The notes beneath the pieces are model-generated. The model was not told where the DNA came from, searched no databases, and saw only the letters and a list, made by a program, of their open reading frames with translations. A stretch of 64,000 bases of DNA from Emmonsiellopsis sp. PD_33 (taxonomy: Eukaryota; Ascomycota; Eurotiomycetes; Onygenales; Ajellomycetaceae). Where the stretch lies: NCBI GenBank assembly GCA_032988165.1, contig JANTQF010000046.1, forward strand, positions 62,001 to 126,000, read 5' to 3'. The position numbers and the translations under genes are program-made. This document shows positions 25,801 through 37,333 of the stretch, in pieces (within the stretch, counting starts at the first letter, position 1; the number at the start of each line of letters is the position of its first letter).

Positions 25801-26310
25801 ATCAATTGATAAGTGGATTAACTTCAACTAGCCAGGGGAAACCAAGGATCATATCATAGGTGGCAAGCTTGATTGCATGGAAGGGTTGCTGGACACTGAT
25901 ATCATGACCTAGTTGATTAATTGTGCTGATAGTTAGATTGTGCTCTCTAAATAATCTGACTATGTGACTATCAACTGCCTCCACTATGCACAGGTTGCAC
26001 ATAGTGAGCTCTAAACCATTTATCTTTGCCCAGAATTCATTGATGAAGTTTGCTTCTGCTCTGGAGTCCACTAAGGCAAGAATTTACTTCAGGCCCAAAG
26101 GAGTGTTAACCTTTACTGGAATGATGAATGACAGGTAGCTCTTGTGTTAGCTTTAAGGGAGAGTTTGGGTAGCCATTGTGAGCTTAATGACATGCCTTAA
26201 TTGTTTTTTGATGTAGAGTCTGTGTCCTGGGCACAAGCTTTACACTCCTCAGTGATGTAGCCCAGGTAGGCTTTGTGGAAGTTGCATCACTTCTTATTGG
26301 GGGAGTCTTA
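22900..26310 (-). pseudogene. Gypsy gag-pol polyprotein remnant
   Basis: Domains in order on the minus strand are as follows. A degenerate CCHC zinc knuckle lies at about 26,230-26,300 (CNFHK..EECK). The aspartic protease is at 26,071-25,802 with DSRAEANFI in place of DSGA, so the active-site glycine is lost, and YDMILGFPWL is kept. Reverse transcriptase is at about 25,729-25,184 (LCVNYHDLN, then KMDLQDAYYCI). RNase H/connection is at about 24,382-24,140 (VWSDHANLQYFMTTK). The integrase HHCC finger is at about 23,685-23,478 (HINHND, then CDVCQ). The integrase core is at about 23,450-23,200. Many TAA/TAG/TGA codons fall inside the frame. Upstream gag (to about 27,300) is hard to read. Confidence 0.88.
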
Positions 26311-27467
26311 CTTGATCTTATCCTGGTTATCCTACTTGTGTTTTCTTGTATGGGATGGTGCACTGTCAGCTCCTGAATTGATGAAAGGGAGACTATTCTT
26401 AGATTTAGACTTCTCTTTGATATGTTTGATGCATTCTGGGAGGTTCTGTTCTGTAATTGCCAGTCTGTTTATAACTGCATCATAGTTTATATCTTTCATC
26501 TTATCTGTGTATTTATTGAATTTGTGCTGGACTTTAGAGAGAACCTTCATATAGAGGTGGCTCTTCCTATAGTAGTCATTATAGGAGTATTATAGATGTC
26601 CTTCCACTGTCTGTAACACCACTGCAAACTCATACACACTTTGTGCTTCTCACTGTTCCATCTTAAGATATTATACTTCTAAGTCATAGAAGAATTTATC
26701 TGGGTCAGCAACTTGTTTCTACATTCAGTCCAGCAAGTAGGTTCAAGAAGGAAGTGTTTCCATGCTTCTTGTATGCTAATACTAATACTTTTGGATGTCA
26801 CCATCAAAATGAGTAACTACTTCAATGATTTTTTAATGGTCTGCTGTGTTGAAATAGACTAGGTCACTAGCATGATAGATAATGATAGCTGTTGTAAAGA
26901 TCTCTAACTCCTTCATGCTATGGGCCTAAAACTTTTCAACTCCTTTATACAGATTGTGTGAAGTCATATCTGAGTCATTCAGCTTTTCTTGCCAGAGTGG
27001 AACTTGGCCCAGAAGGGGCTGTACATTTCCAGTGGATGTCTGGGTTTATCCTGTATTTACTGTGTTCAGTTGGAGGGGAAGAGGCTCTCCCAACATAGAA
27101 TGAGGAGGTATTTAAGCTTGAGGCTCATCAAGGGTAGAGATTTAAGTCTGAGGCTTATTCACAGCTGCTTGGAGTGCTGCATGCTTATCCCAGAGGCATT
27201 GAAGTTCCTATTTTACCTTAAGAGTAATGATCTTGATAATGAGGCATTTGGACTTAGCCTGGATCTCTACAGCCAATTGGGGTGAGAGAGGCTTTGAAGG
27301 AGGAGTGCCCTTGCAGCTGGAAGGCAGGCTTTGAGCTGAAGGTATTTTTTGTCCTTCTGCCTGAGCAGTAGGTATAGTGGAAGCACCTTGATTTTTCTTA
27401 GAAGGGGTTATAGTGAAATGTGAAATTGACTCAACAGACTGTCTCTCAAAGTAGAGTGATTAGAAAC

Positions 27468-27764
27468 TGTGAGGGTGTAGGCTAAATAGATGATGTGAGG
27501 AGCTCAATAGGAGGAATAAATTGGATGTAGATATAGCTAAGGTTGAAGGTAGAATATCTAAAGGAAAGTAGCTAATTACTGAGGTTTCTATATGTAGGAA
27601 CCTCAGTGAAGGTATATATACAATTATGTGATAACATAAGAAATGACTAAGCAAGGAGTGAGCATGGGGTGTTGACATAAGAGATGGATACACTCCAGGC
27701 ACATAGTATAGTTGATATGCACTAGACATGGCAATGATAAGAAGGCACATGCTTGTGCATGACA
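27468..27764 (-). repeat. 5' LTR of the nested Gypsy element
   Basis: 297 bp, beginning TGTGAGGG and ending CATGACA on the plus strand, so both TG and CA termini are intact. No clear tRNA primer-binding site is visible next to it (the adjoining minus-strand sequence starts GTTTCTAATC). Confidence 0.93.
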
Positions 27765-27769
27765 CTCAG
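27765..27769. repeat. Target-site duplication CTCAG (high-coordinate side)
   Basis: It matches 20,349-20,353 exactly, and the Helitron accessory gene continues directly beyond it. Confidence 0.9.
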
Positions 27770-28305
27770 GGCATCTATTACCACTGCAGCCCCCATAGAT
27801 CTTAACAGTGACCTTAAAAATATGATTGAGATAATTAGTGGGCATATCATAGTGAGTAATACAAATAGCAACAGTGGATAAAGATAGGCTATCAGAGCTG
27901 ATACTGGCTTCTATATACTTAGAGGAACTAATAGCTCTGAGGCCCAACTGAGAATGAAAAGAGGAGACTACTACAGTGATATTAGGTATAGCAGCTACAT
28001 CAGTCATGAGAATATGCTCCACAGCCAGAGTGCTCTCAGCCTGAATGAACATATCCTTCATGAAATTCAGCTGACTGAAGTTATAGATCTGAAGCACTAC
28101 AGGCAGCTTCAGCTCAACCTCAAGACCTGGAATGTCACAGAGGACAGCAGGGGTAGCAAAGCTGTTAACCTTAATATTCCTATCCAATGGAATATGGCCA
28201 TCAAGGTCAGTGATGATAAAACCACTGGAGATAAAGATATAGGTCTGAGGCTGGGACTGAGACATTGTGAGAGAGGCAGGGAGACACAATAAATTCAATA
28301 GAGAG

Positions 28306-31300
28306 CTAAAAAAAAAAAAGAAGTAAAGAGGCTAGATATAGGCATTGAAATCAAAAGCAAAGAACTTCAGGATAAACCACATTATTCATGACTTGATGGC
28401 AATTCACACTACTTATAAGCACCAAGATCTGATGGCAATCTATAGCATGTGAGAGAGCAATGTAGAGCTAACCATGTGAGAAAACTGAATCTTAGAGATC
28501 AATTCCAATATGACTGAGTAATTAACCCTGTGATTTGTTGATTGTCATCACAAAAGTGGGCTGTACAGGAAACTGGAGCCAAACTATTATAATCACAAAA
28601 TCCTCCACATTACTTGACAATTTAATTTAATATAGAAGCTGTATCTCACCATCAAACAGCCTACCATCTAATCAGACCTTCAGACACTGAGGGAAATAAG
28701 CAAGAAGGATCATATGAGATTCATTGCAAATATCATGCTGCAGGTCAAGGTTACACATACACATAAGAGGCATGCCTCATTTGATTCATAGAATTGAAGG
28801 CTAGATTGATATAGCATTTTAAGCCCATATAAATTCCTGTGTAATCTCATGGTGCTGATTGTCATTCTATTCACTCACATCAACTGATAGGTACTCAACA
28901 GGCTTACTGAGCAGACAATTCAGAAGGTCCTCATTGAGCTGAGTAATAGTGTCATTAATGGGTGTGAGGATCACCCAACCTTGAAAGTAACCTCTCCAAT
29001 GGAACTAGTCATGTAGACCTAGATATATCTGATCAATGAACTCATCAACCTCAGAGGTCTAGTATAGCTCAGAAGGAATTGGCTGATGGCCCTGAAGGGC
29101 CACATCATATAACATACTGGCCAATCAATCTGCAAAGAATCTGCCTTCAGGGGTAGCAGTCAAGAGGTGCATGTTCTGGTGAAGATGGAGAGTATAGAGG
29201 GAGAACTAAACCTTAGCACACTGCATGCAGGCATCTACTGTGTCATCATGTGTACTGTGGAGGATGACAGGCAAGGTCTGCTGGAAGTCACCACCAAAGA
29301 TGGTTGAAATACCACTAAAGTCATTGCCATCCCCAGGTAAATCAGCCTGGAGATTGTGGAGAGTCCAATTGATAGCATCAAAGATGTAGTAGTAAGTCAT
29401 TGGAGTCTCATCCCAGATGATGAGGGAGGTCTAGCAAAGAAGCTCAGCCAACTAGGTACTATATGATATGTTGCAGGTCAATGTAGGCAAGATCTTAATG
29501 GGGATACAGAAGTGCTTATGGGCAGTATAACTACTAGGAAGAAGCTAGGCAGTAATGCTAGTACTAGCAACACAGAGTACTATCTGACCCAGGGATCATA
29601 GGTGGTCAGTGAGAGTGTTGTAGATAAATGTCTTGCCCATTCCACCAGAATCATTAAGGAAGAATGTTATGTTATAGGGGTTAGTATTTAAAGCTATAAG
29701 GATAGTGTCATAAGCTAAATACTGATCCTCATTGAACTGAGCCTCACATTCTTTGGCCCTAGCAGCCAGCACCTAATAGTCATAAGCAAGCTCCTGTGTG
29801 ATCAGGGAGTTGCTATCCTCCTCTAGCTCCTACCCATGATGTGGCTCTAGCAGGCCCCAGAATCAAATATCCTCTGGCTCAAGGCCCTCCCAGGCAAGCC
29901 CCTTTCAGATAAGGTGAAGCCCATAGTTAACAGCTAACTTGTGAAGGGTCCAGTCATCAGGTAGATTATAGGAGCAGGCTTCAAAAATGAAGTTCAGATC
30001 ATTAGTGAATGAGGTTGAAAAATAGACTCAGATGTCAGTGATAAACAGCAGGTTAGCATAGGTAATGATAGATATCAACATCCTCTGAAGCATCCCCCCA
30101 GTTTCCATCTCTGAAGCCTTCTTGAAGGTATATTCCTACTTGTTATCACACTGAATGATGCCTCTCATGTAGCAGGCCTCTTAAAAGGTATCCTGCCTGG
30201 TGCCAGTAACTATCAGTAGGTCATTGAAAGATTTAGACCCCCTCAGAATAGTGAGTAAACAGTGCAGATAATATACATCATCATGAAAAGATGTGAGAGA
30301 GTACATCTACTCTATAACATCACTAACAGAATACTCCTTCTGGTGCTTTCAGCACAGGTTCTTCAAGTCCCAGATGAAATGGTATGGTATGTCATGGTAT
30401 AGATAGATAGACTCAGGATTGTCACAATTATGCTTAAAGAAAGCAAGCAGGTAAGATGTCTGGCTGTCAAGATAGTTAAGGGTAACCTTGTGGGGCTCCT
30501 TGGGGTTATACATGACATGGTGCCTGCCTGGAAGGTGGACAATGAGGCTCATATTCTCAGGGTAGTGGTCCTCTACACTGAAGCCCAGAGCCTGCCAGGC
30601 CACCTCAGTATAATCAATATAGTGACCCAGGTAGTACTCATGAATCTCATTGTCACCCATGTTGAAACTAATGGTGGCACAGTCAGAACCCTTCATGATA
30701 TATTTATGGAGATATTTAACCATAGAAATGTCAACACAGCATTCAACATTGATGTGGGCCTTATACTTCCAAGTCAAATAAGGGTTATGAGGGATGACCC
30801 ATTCATTGTCAACCTCAACAGGGCTGACCTTATCTGAGTTGTAAGTAAAGTGATGGCTGTCCTCATAATAGTGGTACTAGGGATATCATGATTGGCAGAT
30901 AGTCATCTCCTCAGTAAAAGACTTAAGGAACTACTTAATGCAATAGACCTCATCATTAACATCCCTCTTGCAGCAGGGAGTATTAAGGTTGAAACATGGA
31001 CTACAGGGCCTGTGCAGTAACTATTTAGTAATAATATCATAGAGCAACTACCCTTCTGGCCCCTCAGGATTTAGTACCTCAGCAGACACAATGTCATCTA
31101 TCCTCTCAATGGAACACAGATCATCTTCCAGCCAGTACAGAGTATGGAAGTGAGGTAGCCCCCTCTTCTGATACTCAATCATCTGAATGTGAGTGACATA
31201 TTTACCTAGAGCACTGCTCTTGATCTCACAAAGCAGGGCCTAATTCTTCATATTGAAGACCCTAGCAACCAAATCAGGCCAGTCATTCTAATACTGTATA

Positions 31301-33575
31301 GGCTCCCTGTTATCATCACAGAGAAGCTCAGACTGAATCTTCTCTCACTCAGGGTTCACAGTGAAGGTAACAAACAGAGCAGACTTGCAGAAGTGATGCA
31401 TCAAAGCCATGAAATCCTGATAGGCATTTCAATGATGGCAGGACCCCCTAATGAACTGAGCAGGCAGTATACTACAACTAATATTACTGATATCAGTGTT
31501 ATTCTGCATCTGAAGCTGGGAAGAGCCATAGAGATCTGCATGGAGCTTCAACTGATTATGGAGATGAAATTCAAGCCTAGAGTTATCAATAGCCAGTCAC
31601 ATGTTCAGCAGCCACTGCTGAAAGAGGAACCAGCCACAATGAGGAAGGTTAAAGGAATCAGTGCAGGTATAAAGCTGATAGTGACAGAACTAGGTAATGG
31701 TCAGATTCTTATACTTGCAAGGTGTGCCTAGGAAATAGAAAGCCAGTTAGTAAATCAAAACATCAAGATATACATAAGGCAGGACTAACCTCCAGCTGTC
31801 AAACCACCTAGAGTCATATGACATGAATAGCTAAACCCTCTGGCAGGGTAGAACAGGGCATACACCAAAGGAAAGAAGAGAGGATGCTGAAAATGAATGA
31901 AGGTGTAAGGGTGAGCTATTGAATTCAATGCAGAGCCTATTATCATGAATTCCAACAAGGACCCTATAAAATTCAAAGCCAGATCACCCTCTCAGAGCTC
32001 CTGAAGTGCAACCCAATGGCTTGACAGGTCCTCAGCAGTAGGAGCCTAATGGAGATAGAGACACACATCCCTATAACTAATACTAGAGAATTCATGGGTC
32101 ATGTCAGGCATGAACAGGGCAAGCTTGTTAGCAGTAATAGGCAGGTCATAATGATAGCCCCCATCCTTATTCAACACAAGATGGAGGGAAAGATTCAGAT
32201 GCAGGTAAGAAGACCCATCAGCACCATCATGCAGGATATTCTTGGCCTAACAGAGGATGCTAATAAAGAGGTTATTCAAATGAATATAGGCATTGAGCAA
32301 GGCAATAACCTCATGCCATCTGGGCTTGAAATCTCAACCCCAAATGTGATCCCAGGCAGCCTCCTGCAGATCAAGAAAATAAAGCTGAGCAAAAGCAGCA
32401 GGGTCTATACCCACCTCTAATGGCCCCATTATGTGGTAGATACTGCTCTGGACCTGCATGATATACAGACACTCACTAGCTGAAAGATGAGGGGGGGATT
32501 TAAAACCAATAGAGGCAAACAATAATGATGAATTTATTAAACATATATTCTGAAAGAAGAAAGATGATAGCTCATGAACCCCAGAGAAGAGAGAGTAGAT
32601 GATAGACCCTTCAACAGACTCAGGCATAGAAGGGAAAGTAAAGGTAACCCCTCTATTCTTGCAGCAGTTAGTGTAATCCTGAGAATGTTTAGTCTTAGGC
32701 AACTCAGAAGCCCAGAATAAAGTGCCACATGCAGGATAGGCCTTATTCATACACTTAAGATTCAGAGGTTCCTAGTGGGCAGCATTAGACAATAAAGTGA
32801 GAACAGACAGAATGCTGAGTATAGAGCAGGCAGGGCATCAAATGACATCTACACTAACCACCAGGAGACCATTGAAACACTGAAGACAGGTATTACAGAT
32901 AAGATGTAGAAATGCACCCTGAGGCCTCTCATTATTGCAGCAGTTCAGATAATGACTGAACTAGCCATCAGAGAGGGGATTAAAACTATAACCCCTATAG
33001 TGATGGACAACAGCAATGCCTCAGTAGTCCTGACAGCATCTCTCATGATGATTTGATAAAGGAACCTCACACACAATACACTTAATAACTACTCTGGCCC
33101 TGGCCCCCTTCCTACAGGCAGTGCAATGACTACTCTGACAGTCAGGTGGAGGTTCAAGGCCACAATCAGTGCAGGGTGGAAGCACCTGAGCAACAGCAGC
33201 AGCATCTAGCCTAATAGAACCTCTATGGGCAGCTCAACACTCATCACAACACTTATACTAGGAGTTCAGAAGCTGGCAATGACAATCTGAGCAGACATGG
33301 CCCTTGCCTGGGGCAGACACAGAGTGGACAGACACTGGAGGGGCAGCTGCCCTGGCTAAACCCAGACACACTAAACACCAGGCATATTGAGGACTAATAG
33401 TATATCACTCATGGCAGCTGTTGCAGGTATGATGAGGAACAGGAGCCTAAACCAATAATGGCATGGAGCTCAGAGGGGTCTCAGGCATAAAGACTGGAAG
33501 AGGAGAAGACACTGAATTCACTGCAGAGAGGATAAAGGATGAAGAACCTCAGAAAGGCAGGGTAATAGAAGGCAT
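28306..33575 (-). pseudogene. Helitron Rep/helicase (RepHel) protein, RIP-inactivated
   Basis: The probable ATG at 33,575 is followed by a cysteine-rich N-terminus (several C-x2-C pairs such as TCNSCHE and CSDCHCQ, 33.0-33.5 kb). The Rep HUH-type motif is readable near 31,145-31,165 (GLPHFHTLYWL) and the catalytic two-tyrosine motif near 30,690-30,717 (YLHKYIMKG). The Pif1-like helicase follows: Walker A near 29,620-29,650 (GGMGKTFIYNTL), Walker B near 29,400 (IIWDETPM), FGGDFQQTLPVI near 29,280, and TINKSQG near 28,540. Length, about 1,750 codons, fits the family. Numerous in-frame stops are mostly explained by C-to-T changes. The protein would nick and replicate the element in the nucleus. 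Confidence 0.87.
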
Positions 33576-34814
33576 GATGGCAAAAAGTGAGAAGTAATAT
33601 TCAAATAAAGATAAATCAAGACAGATAAAGATATAGATGGTAAAAAGCACAGAGGACAGCAGACAAAGAAAGAGACTAACAAAGAGTAGCAGATAACAGG
33701 ATATATATATATATACTAAATGAAGATATTAATGAATCCAACCCAAGATAACCCTATAAATCCCATAATCCCACAAATGAAATCAACAATCCAATGCTAA
33801 CACTATGAACATGGAGAGGCAGCAGACTAAAAACAAAAAGAGGAAAGAAATTAGTGGTGAACAACCAAGAAGTAGAACCCACAGAGGAGGTATGTAGCAT
33901 ACAGACATATGAATAACATCAGAACCAATGAAGACAATAGAAGAGATAGTCAAAATGTTGGTTCATCTCATATATCCAATGATTACAGGCCTCATACTCA
34001 GCTCACTGTGACAATCAAGTAGATGCAGCAGGCAAGAAAGGGACAGGCTGTACAGGCAGCACCAGCATGGCCAACAGAGTAGTAGAGACAGGCTGTACTG
34101 CCAGCACCAGCACAGCAGCAGACAGCACTGGCAGCACTGACCTAGGAGGCAAAACAGGGACAGGCAGTAATAGCAAAGCCAACCAAGAGGCCTCATCCAC
34201 CCACTCAGACCTTAGGGCATCAATGAAACCAACAGGAAGCATGGGACCCAGGATGTCATTAAGGGCATTATAATAAGGGATGCCAAAGGGATCCCAAACA
34301 ACCACTGAAGGTAGCAAGAAAACCAAAGGACTGAAGGCCAAACAGGGCCCAGGAAGTGTCAGAGAGCACTCAGGGGGGGGGACAAACATGCTGACAGTGC
34401 AGATGTAAGATATATATATAGATGTAAGACATATATATAGTGAAGAGGTAAAACATGTAGGACATTGAGGATAGAAGGAAAAGAGGAGGTTGGGACAGAG
34501 GGACCAAACACACCATATAACCAAAAGGCAGTGAGCAAAAGGACACTAAAATATGAGTATTTTCCTGATGTTTCCTCACTGAAATAGCATTCTGCCAACC
34601 CAACTAAGAACATACATATATGATTTGTGGAATGGCACATTGATAAGGTATTCCATGTGCTGATACTGGGTGTGGGAACTGGGGAAGCTGCTTGGAACTT
34701 TAGCCATGGTTCTTGGTGTGGGGTAATTGGGTGGGCTGCTGATGCAAGTACCCATACCAGATTTTTATGAGACCATTCTATCATGGATCTACCATGTAAA
34801 CACTGTTGCTCTGA
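33576..34814 (-). other. Helitron 5' region
   Basis: This is the upstream part of the Helitron. It holds low-complexity minus-strand open frames rich in proline, valine and leucine (34,524-34,015). I see no domain, and the frames shift often, so I do not call a gene. Confidence 0.4.
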
Positions 34815-34850
34815 TAGAGTGCTCTGAAATTAACATCTATAATGATATTA

Positions 34851-35460
34851 TCACTATTTTTGAAGCATGTAAACTAAAGAACTATATAAATATATTATAA
34901 TATTATAACTACACTTTATGAAGTGCTCTAACTATACTTCATAAAGCACTTTAATTATACTCCATATAATATAATGTTTCTGCAATGCTCCATATAATAC
35001 TCCATTCATATTTATATATATATAATATTCTGATTACTACCATGCTCCATGTAACACTCCATCAATGTTTATATATATATAATACTCTAACTATAATAAC
35101 ACTCTGACTATAATAATGCTCTGACTGTGATAATGCTCTGATTACTATAATACTCTAATTATAATAATACTCTAATTATAATAGTACTTTAATTATATTA
35201 CATTTAATATCCTCATATAAATATAGTAATAACTACTATGAAACTATCATGTAATCACTGCAGTAGCACAGTCAGAGGATCAGAGTATGATTTAGATATA
35301 ATAGAATCATTATATAATCACTGTAGTAGTATGATCAGAGGATTAGAGTATAATTTAGATATGATAGAATTATCATATAAATATTATAATAATACAGTCA
35401 GAGCATCAGAGCATGATTTAAATATGATTATAATATAATTAGAGTATGATTAGATCACTA
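34851..35460. repeat. AT-rich array with short repeats in both orientations
   Basis: The left half (about 34,900-35,200) repeats a 16-18-bp unit close to AATAATGCTCTGACTGT. The right half (35,238-35,440) contains the same words in inverse complement (GTCAGAGCATCAGAG), so the block is symmetric about 35,220. Such opposed arrays resemble subterminal repeats of CACTA-like transposons. A CACTATTTTTG word sits at about 34,851, but I find no matching opposite end. Confidence 0.5.
35238..35440 (+). repeat. Tandem repeat, three units of about 66 bp
   Basis: Three consecutive units encode, in one open frame, a near-repeated 22-residue block (CNHCSSTVRGSEYDLDIIE and its two variants). The coding potential is probably a by-product of a unit length divisible by three. 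Confidence 0.8.
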
Positions 35461-35644
35461 TTTAACTACAGTTTGATTATAAAGTAATTCCCAGTCTAAA
35501 TATATATTCTTTTAGAGGCATTTATTATTAATTTCATATTTAGCAATATATTTATTAAATTGATTCATAATCACCATCATTACTGTCATTAACAGGGTAA
35601 AGCTACTACAAGTAAAGAAAAATCAGCTCTGATAATCCATTCAG

Positions 35645-35790
35645 GGGGTGAGAATTAAGGTGATGTTGCCATTTAGAGAGTAAGGATTAAGATGATGTTG
35701 CCATTCAGAAGTTTGAGAATTAAGATGATATTACCATTTAGAGGTTTGAGAATTAAGGTGATGTTTACTTAGATAATAATCTCACATCTA
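35645..35790. repeat. Minisatellite, about 40-44-bp unit
   Basis: About four degenerate copies of a unit containing GAATTAAGGTGATGTTGCC followed by ATTTAGAG. Confidence 0.75.
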
Positions 35791-35894
35791 GTAATATTAA
35801 GAAAGAAAAGAATCTTAAAAAGGAAACATCAGCTCTAATAAGTATAGTATATAGAAAGATACTTACTAAAAATAAGTGTTCTCTTTCTCACTCT

Positions 35895-36062
35895 ACTAGA
35901 GAAATGAATCTAATTGTAGCTCTATACTTCTTAGATCTATAATTAAATAATATCTTAGTAATAATAGTGGTTCAGGTGTGTGCCTACACTGCTGTTATTA
36001 CTAAGATATCATTTAATTATAAACTTAAGAAGTATAGAGTGATAATTAGGTTCATTTTTCCA
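35895..36062. repeat. Foldback: about 73-bp inverted repeat
   Basis: The left arm (about 35,895-35,968) is the near-perfect inverse complement of the right arm (about 35,985-36,062), with a short spacer. Shared core words are CTATACTTCTTAGA and TATCTTAGTAATAATAG. A third, direct copy of the left arm lies at about 36,541-36,640. Confidence 0.8.
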
Positions 36063-36779
36063 GTAGCTCTCAGATTCCCTAGTGGTAGAATATACCTCTT
36101 TTATATACTAATAAATCTTCATGGCATGCTTTCTATTAATTGGGCATTCAAGTGAATTCTCACTATACTGAATAAATACACCTAATCACCTCTTTATACA
36201 TTAAAATGTCAGCTCTAACAATCATGATATAGAGAGAGATACCCACTAAAATGAATTAGAATGCTATAGATACTGTTCTCCATATCCCTCTATTTAAATA
36301 TAGCTGAAGTTGAGTATGAAGTCAAGCCAGATTATTTATAGTAAACTTAATTATCTTTTCTAGAATACTATGAACACTATTTTATTTTATTAGTTCTTCA
36401 ATGAATAATACTATAATGTCTTTAACATTAGAGTATACTATCTTTACTCTTATAATAATAATTGTAATATCAGAATCATCCTAATATTATCCTTCATCAT
36501 GGTAGGTCTGAATCTCATCAAAAATAAGTTTAAGTTCCTTTTCTCACTCTATAGGAGAAATGAACTTAATTGCCACTCTATACTTCTAAAGTTCATAATT
36601 AAATGAGATTTTAGTAATAATAGTAGTATAAATATGCATATTATTAATTAGAATAAGATATTCTTCATTAAGAATTATATTTATTAATGATGATTTACTA
36701 GCCTCTATACTTCTAATAACATTAATTATAATTAGTGCAGCTTTTAACTTCATCTTCAGATTCTCCACATTTCTTAACC

Positions 36780-36930
36780 ACTGGTTTTGATGATAGGCAG
36801 CAGCTCAGATTAACAATAAATAATAGTCTAAATTGATGATGGATAGCAGCTCAGATTGATAATAAATAGTAGCTTAAATTAATAATAGATAGTAACTTAG
36901 ATTGATGATGAGCAGCAACTCAGATTACAG
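36780..36930. repeat. Minisatellite, about 24-bp unit
   Basis: About six degenerate copies of a unit close to GATAGCAGCTCAGATTGATA. Confidence 0.75.
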
Positions 36931-37084
36931 TAAGTCTATATAGATATTCATTTTTAGTGGATGTAATAACTTGCAAGTAGTCTGTCAAAAGAGAAAGAAA
37001 ATAGATTGATGGTGTCAGCACAGGTGCAGGATAGATATAGGTAAAGAAAAGAAGGCTAGATAGGAAATATCCTTAGTAATTTTA

Positions 37085-37333
37085 AATATAATATAGGTAA
37101 ATGAGAAACATCAGCTCCAACAGTCATTATATAGAGGAAAATACCCTTAATAATTTAAATGCAATATGGGTAAATGGGAAATATTAGCTCCAACAGTCAT
37201 TATATAGAGGAAATATCCTTGATGATTGAGATGCAATGCAGGTGAATAAGAAACATCAGCTCTAATAGTCATTATATAGGAGGAATATCCTTGATGATTG
37301 AGATGCAATGTGGGTGAATGAGAAATATTAGCT
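37085..37333. repeat. Minisatellite, about 81-bp unit
   Basis: Three units and a partial fourth, each containing AACATCAGCTCCAACAGTC, then TATATAGAGGAAATATCC, then GATGCAAT. Units differ mainly by transitions. Confidence 0.8.

Larger units (their letters stand above)
20354..27764 (-). mobile_element. Complete Ty3/Gypsy LTR retrotransposon, RIP-damaged
   Basis: It has 297-bp LTRs at both ends, a perfect 5-bp duplication (CTCAG), a polypurine tract and minus-strand protease, reverse transcriptase, RNase H and integrase in Gypsy order. The 5' LTR is at 27,764-27,468 and the 3' LTR at 20,650-20,354 in element orientation. A 1.9-kb region between integrase and the 3' LTR carries an antisense open frame. 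The element lies inside the Helitron accessory gene, so it is younger than the Helitron. A second copy begins at 61,767. Confidence 0.93.
19609..28265 (-). pseudogene. Helitron accessory gene, split by the Gypsy element
   Basis: The ATG at 28,265 opens MSQSQPQTYIFI and the frame runs to about 27,770, where the Gypsy LTR interrupts it. The same protein resumes at 20,348 beyond the element (GNLISISGDTIRFF, then GKRSLAMITKQFAYL). After a probable intron (about 20,112 to 20,017) it ends in a serine/acid-rich, basic-tailed domain stopping at 19,609 with LKRKR. Nested sequence aside, the coding length is about 1.1 kb. The central beta-rich part could be an OB-fold, and some plant Helitrons carry RPA-like single-strand-binding genes, but this assignment is only an inference. 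It has few internal stops for its age. Confidence 0.55.
19434..34814 (-). mobile_element. Helitron (RepHel type), RIP-damaged, with a nested Gypsy insertion
   Basis: A minus-strand Rep/helicase gene (28,306-33,575) and a downstream accessory gene define this element. The proposed 3' end is CTAA at 19,437-19,434, followed by T. A hairpin (AGGCCTT-TCTAT-AAGGCCT, about 19,462-19,480) lies some 24 nt inside, a little farther than is usual. The proposed 5' end is A|TC at 34,814, which carries little information and is uncertain. Without the 7.4-kb Gypsy insertion and its duplication, the element would be about 8 kb. Helitrons move by rolling-circle replication and insert between A and T. Confidence 0.7.

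Noticed and set aside
27440..27467. Search for a tRNA primer-binding site next to the Gypsy 5' LTR
   Set aside because: The sequence starts GTTTCTAATC rather than TGG; C-to-T damage or self-priming could explain this, so no site is called.
34015..34524. A 169-codon minus-strand Pro/Val/Leu-rich frame
   Set aside because: No domain, heavily biased composition, and it sits in the Helitron 5' region where several frames are open by chance.
34851..34862. CACTA word as the left end of a transposon
   Set aside because: No matching inverse terminus or target duplication found within 10 kb; mentioned only as a hint in the array entry.
37085..37333. Regular repeats that could suggest a CRISPR array
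   Set aside because: Units are contiguous tandem repeats without distinct spacers, in a fungal genome; it is a minisatellite.
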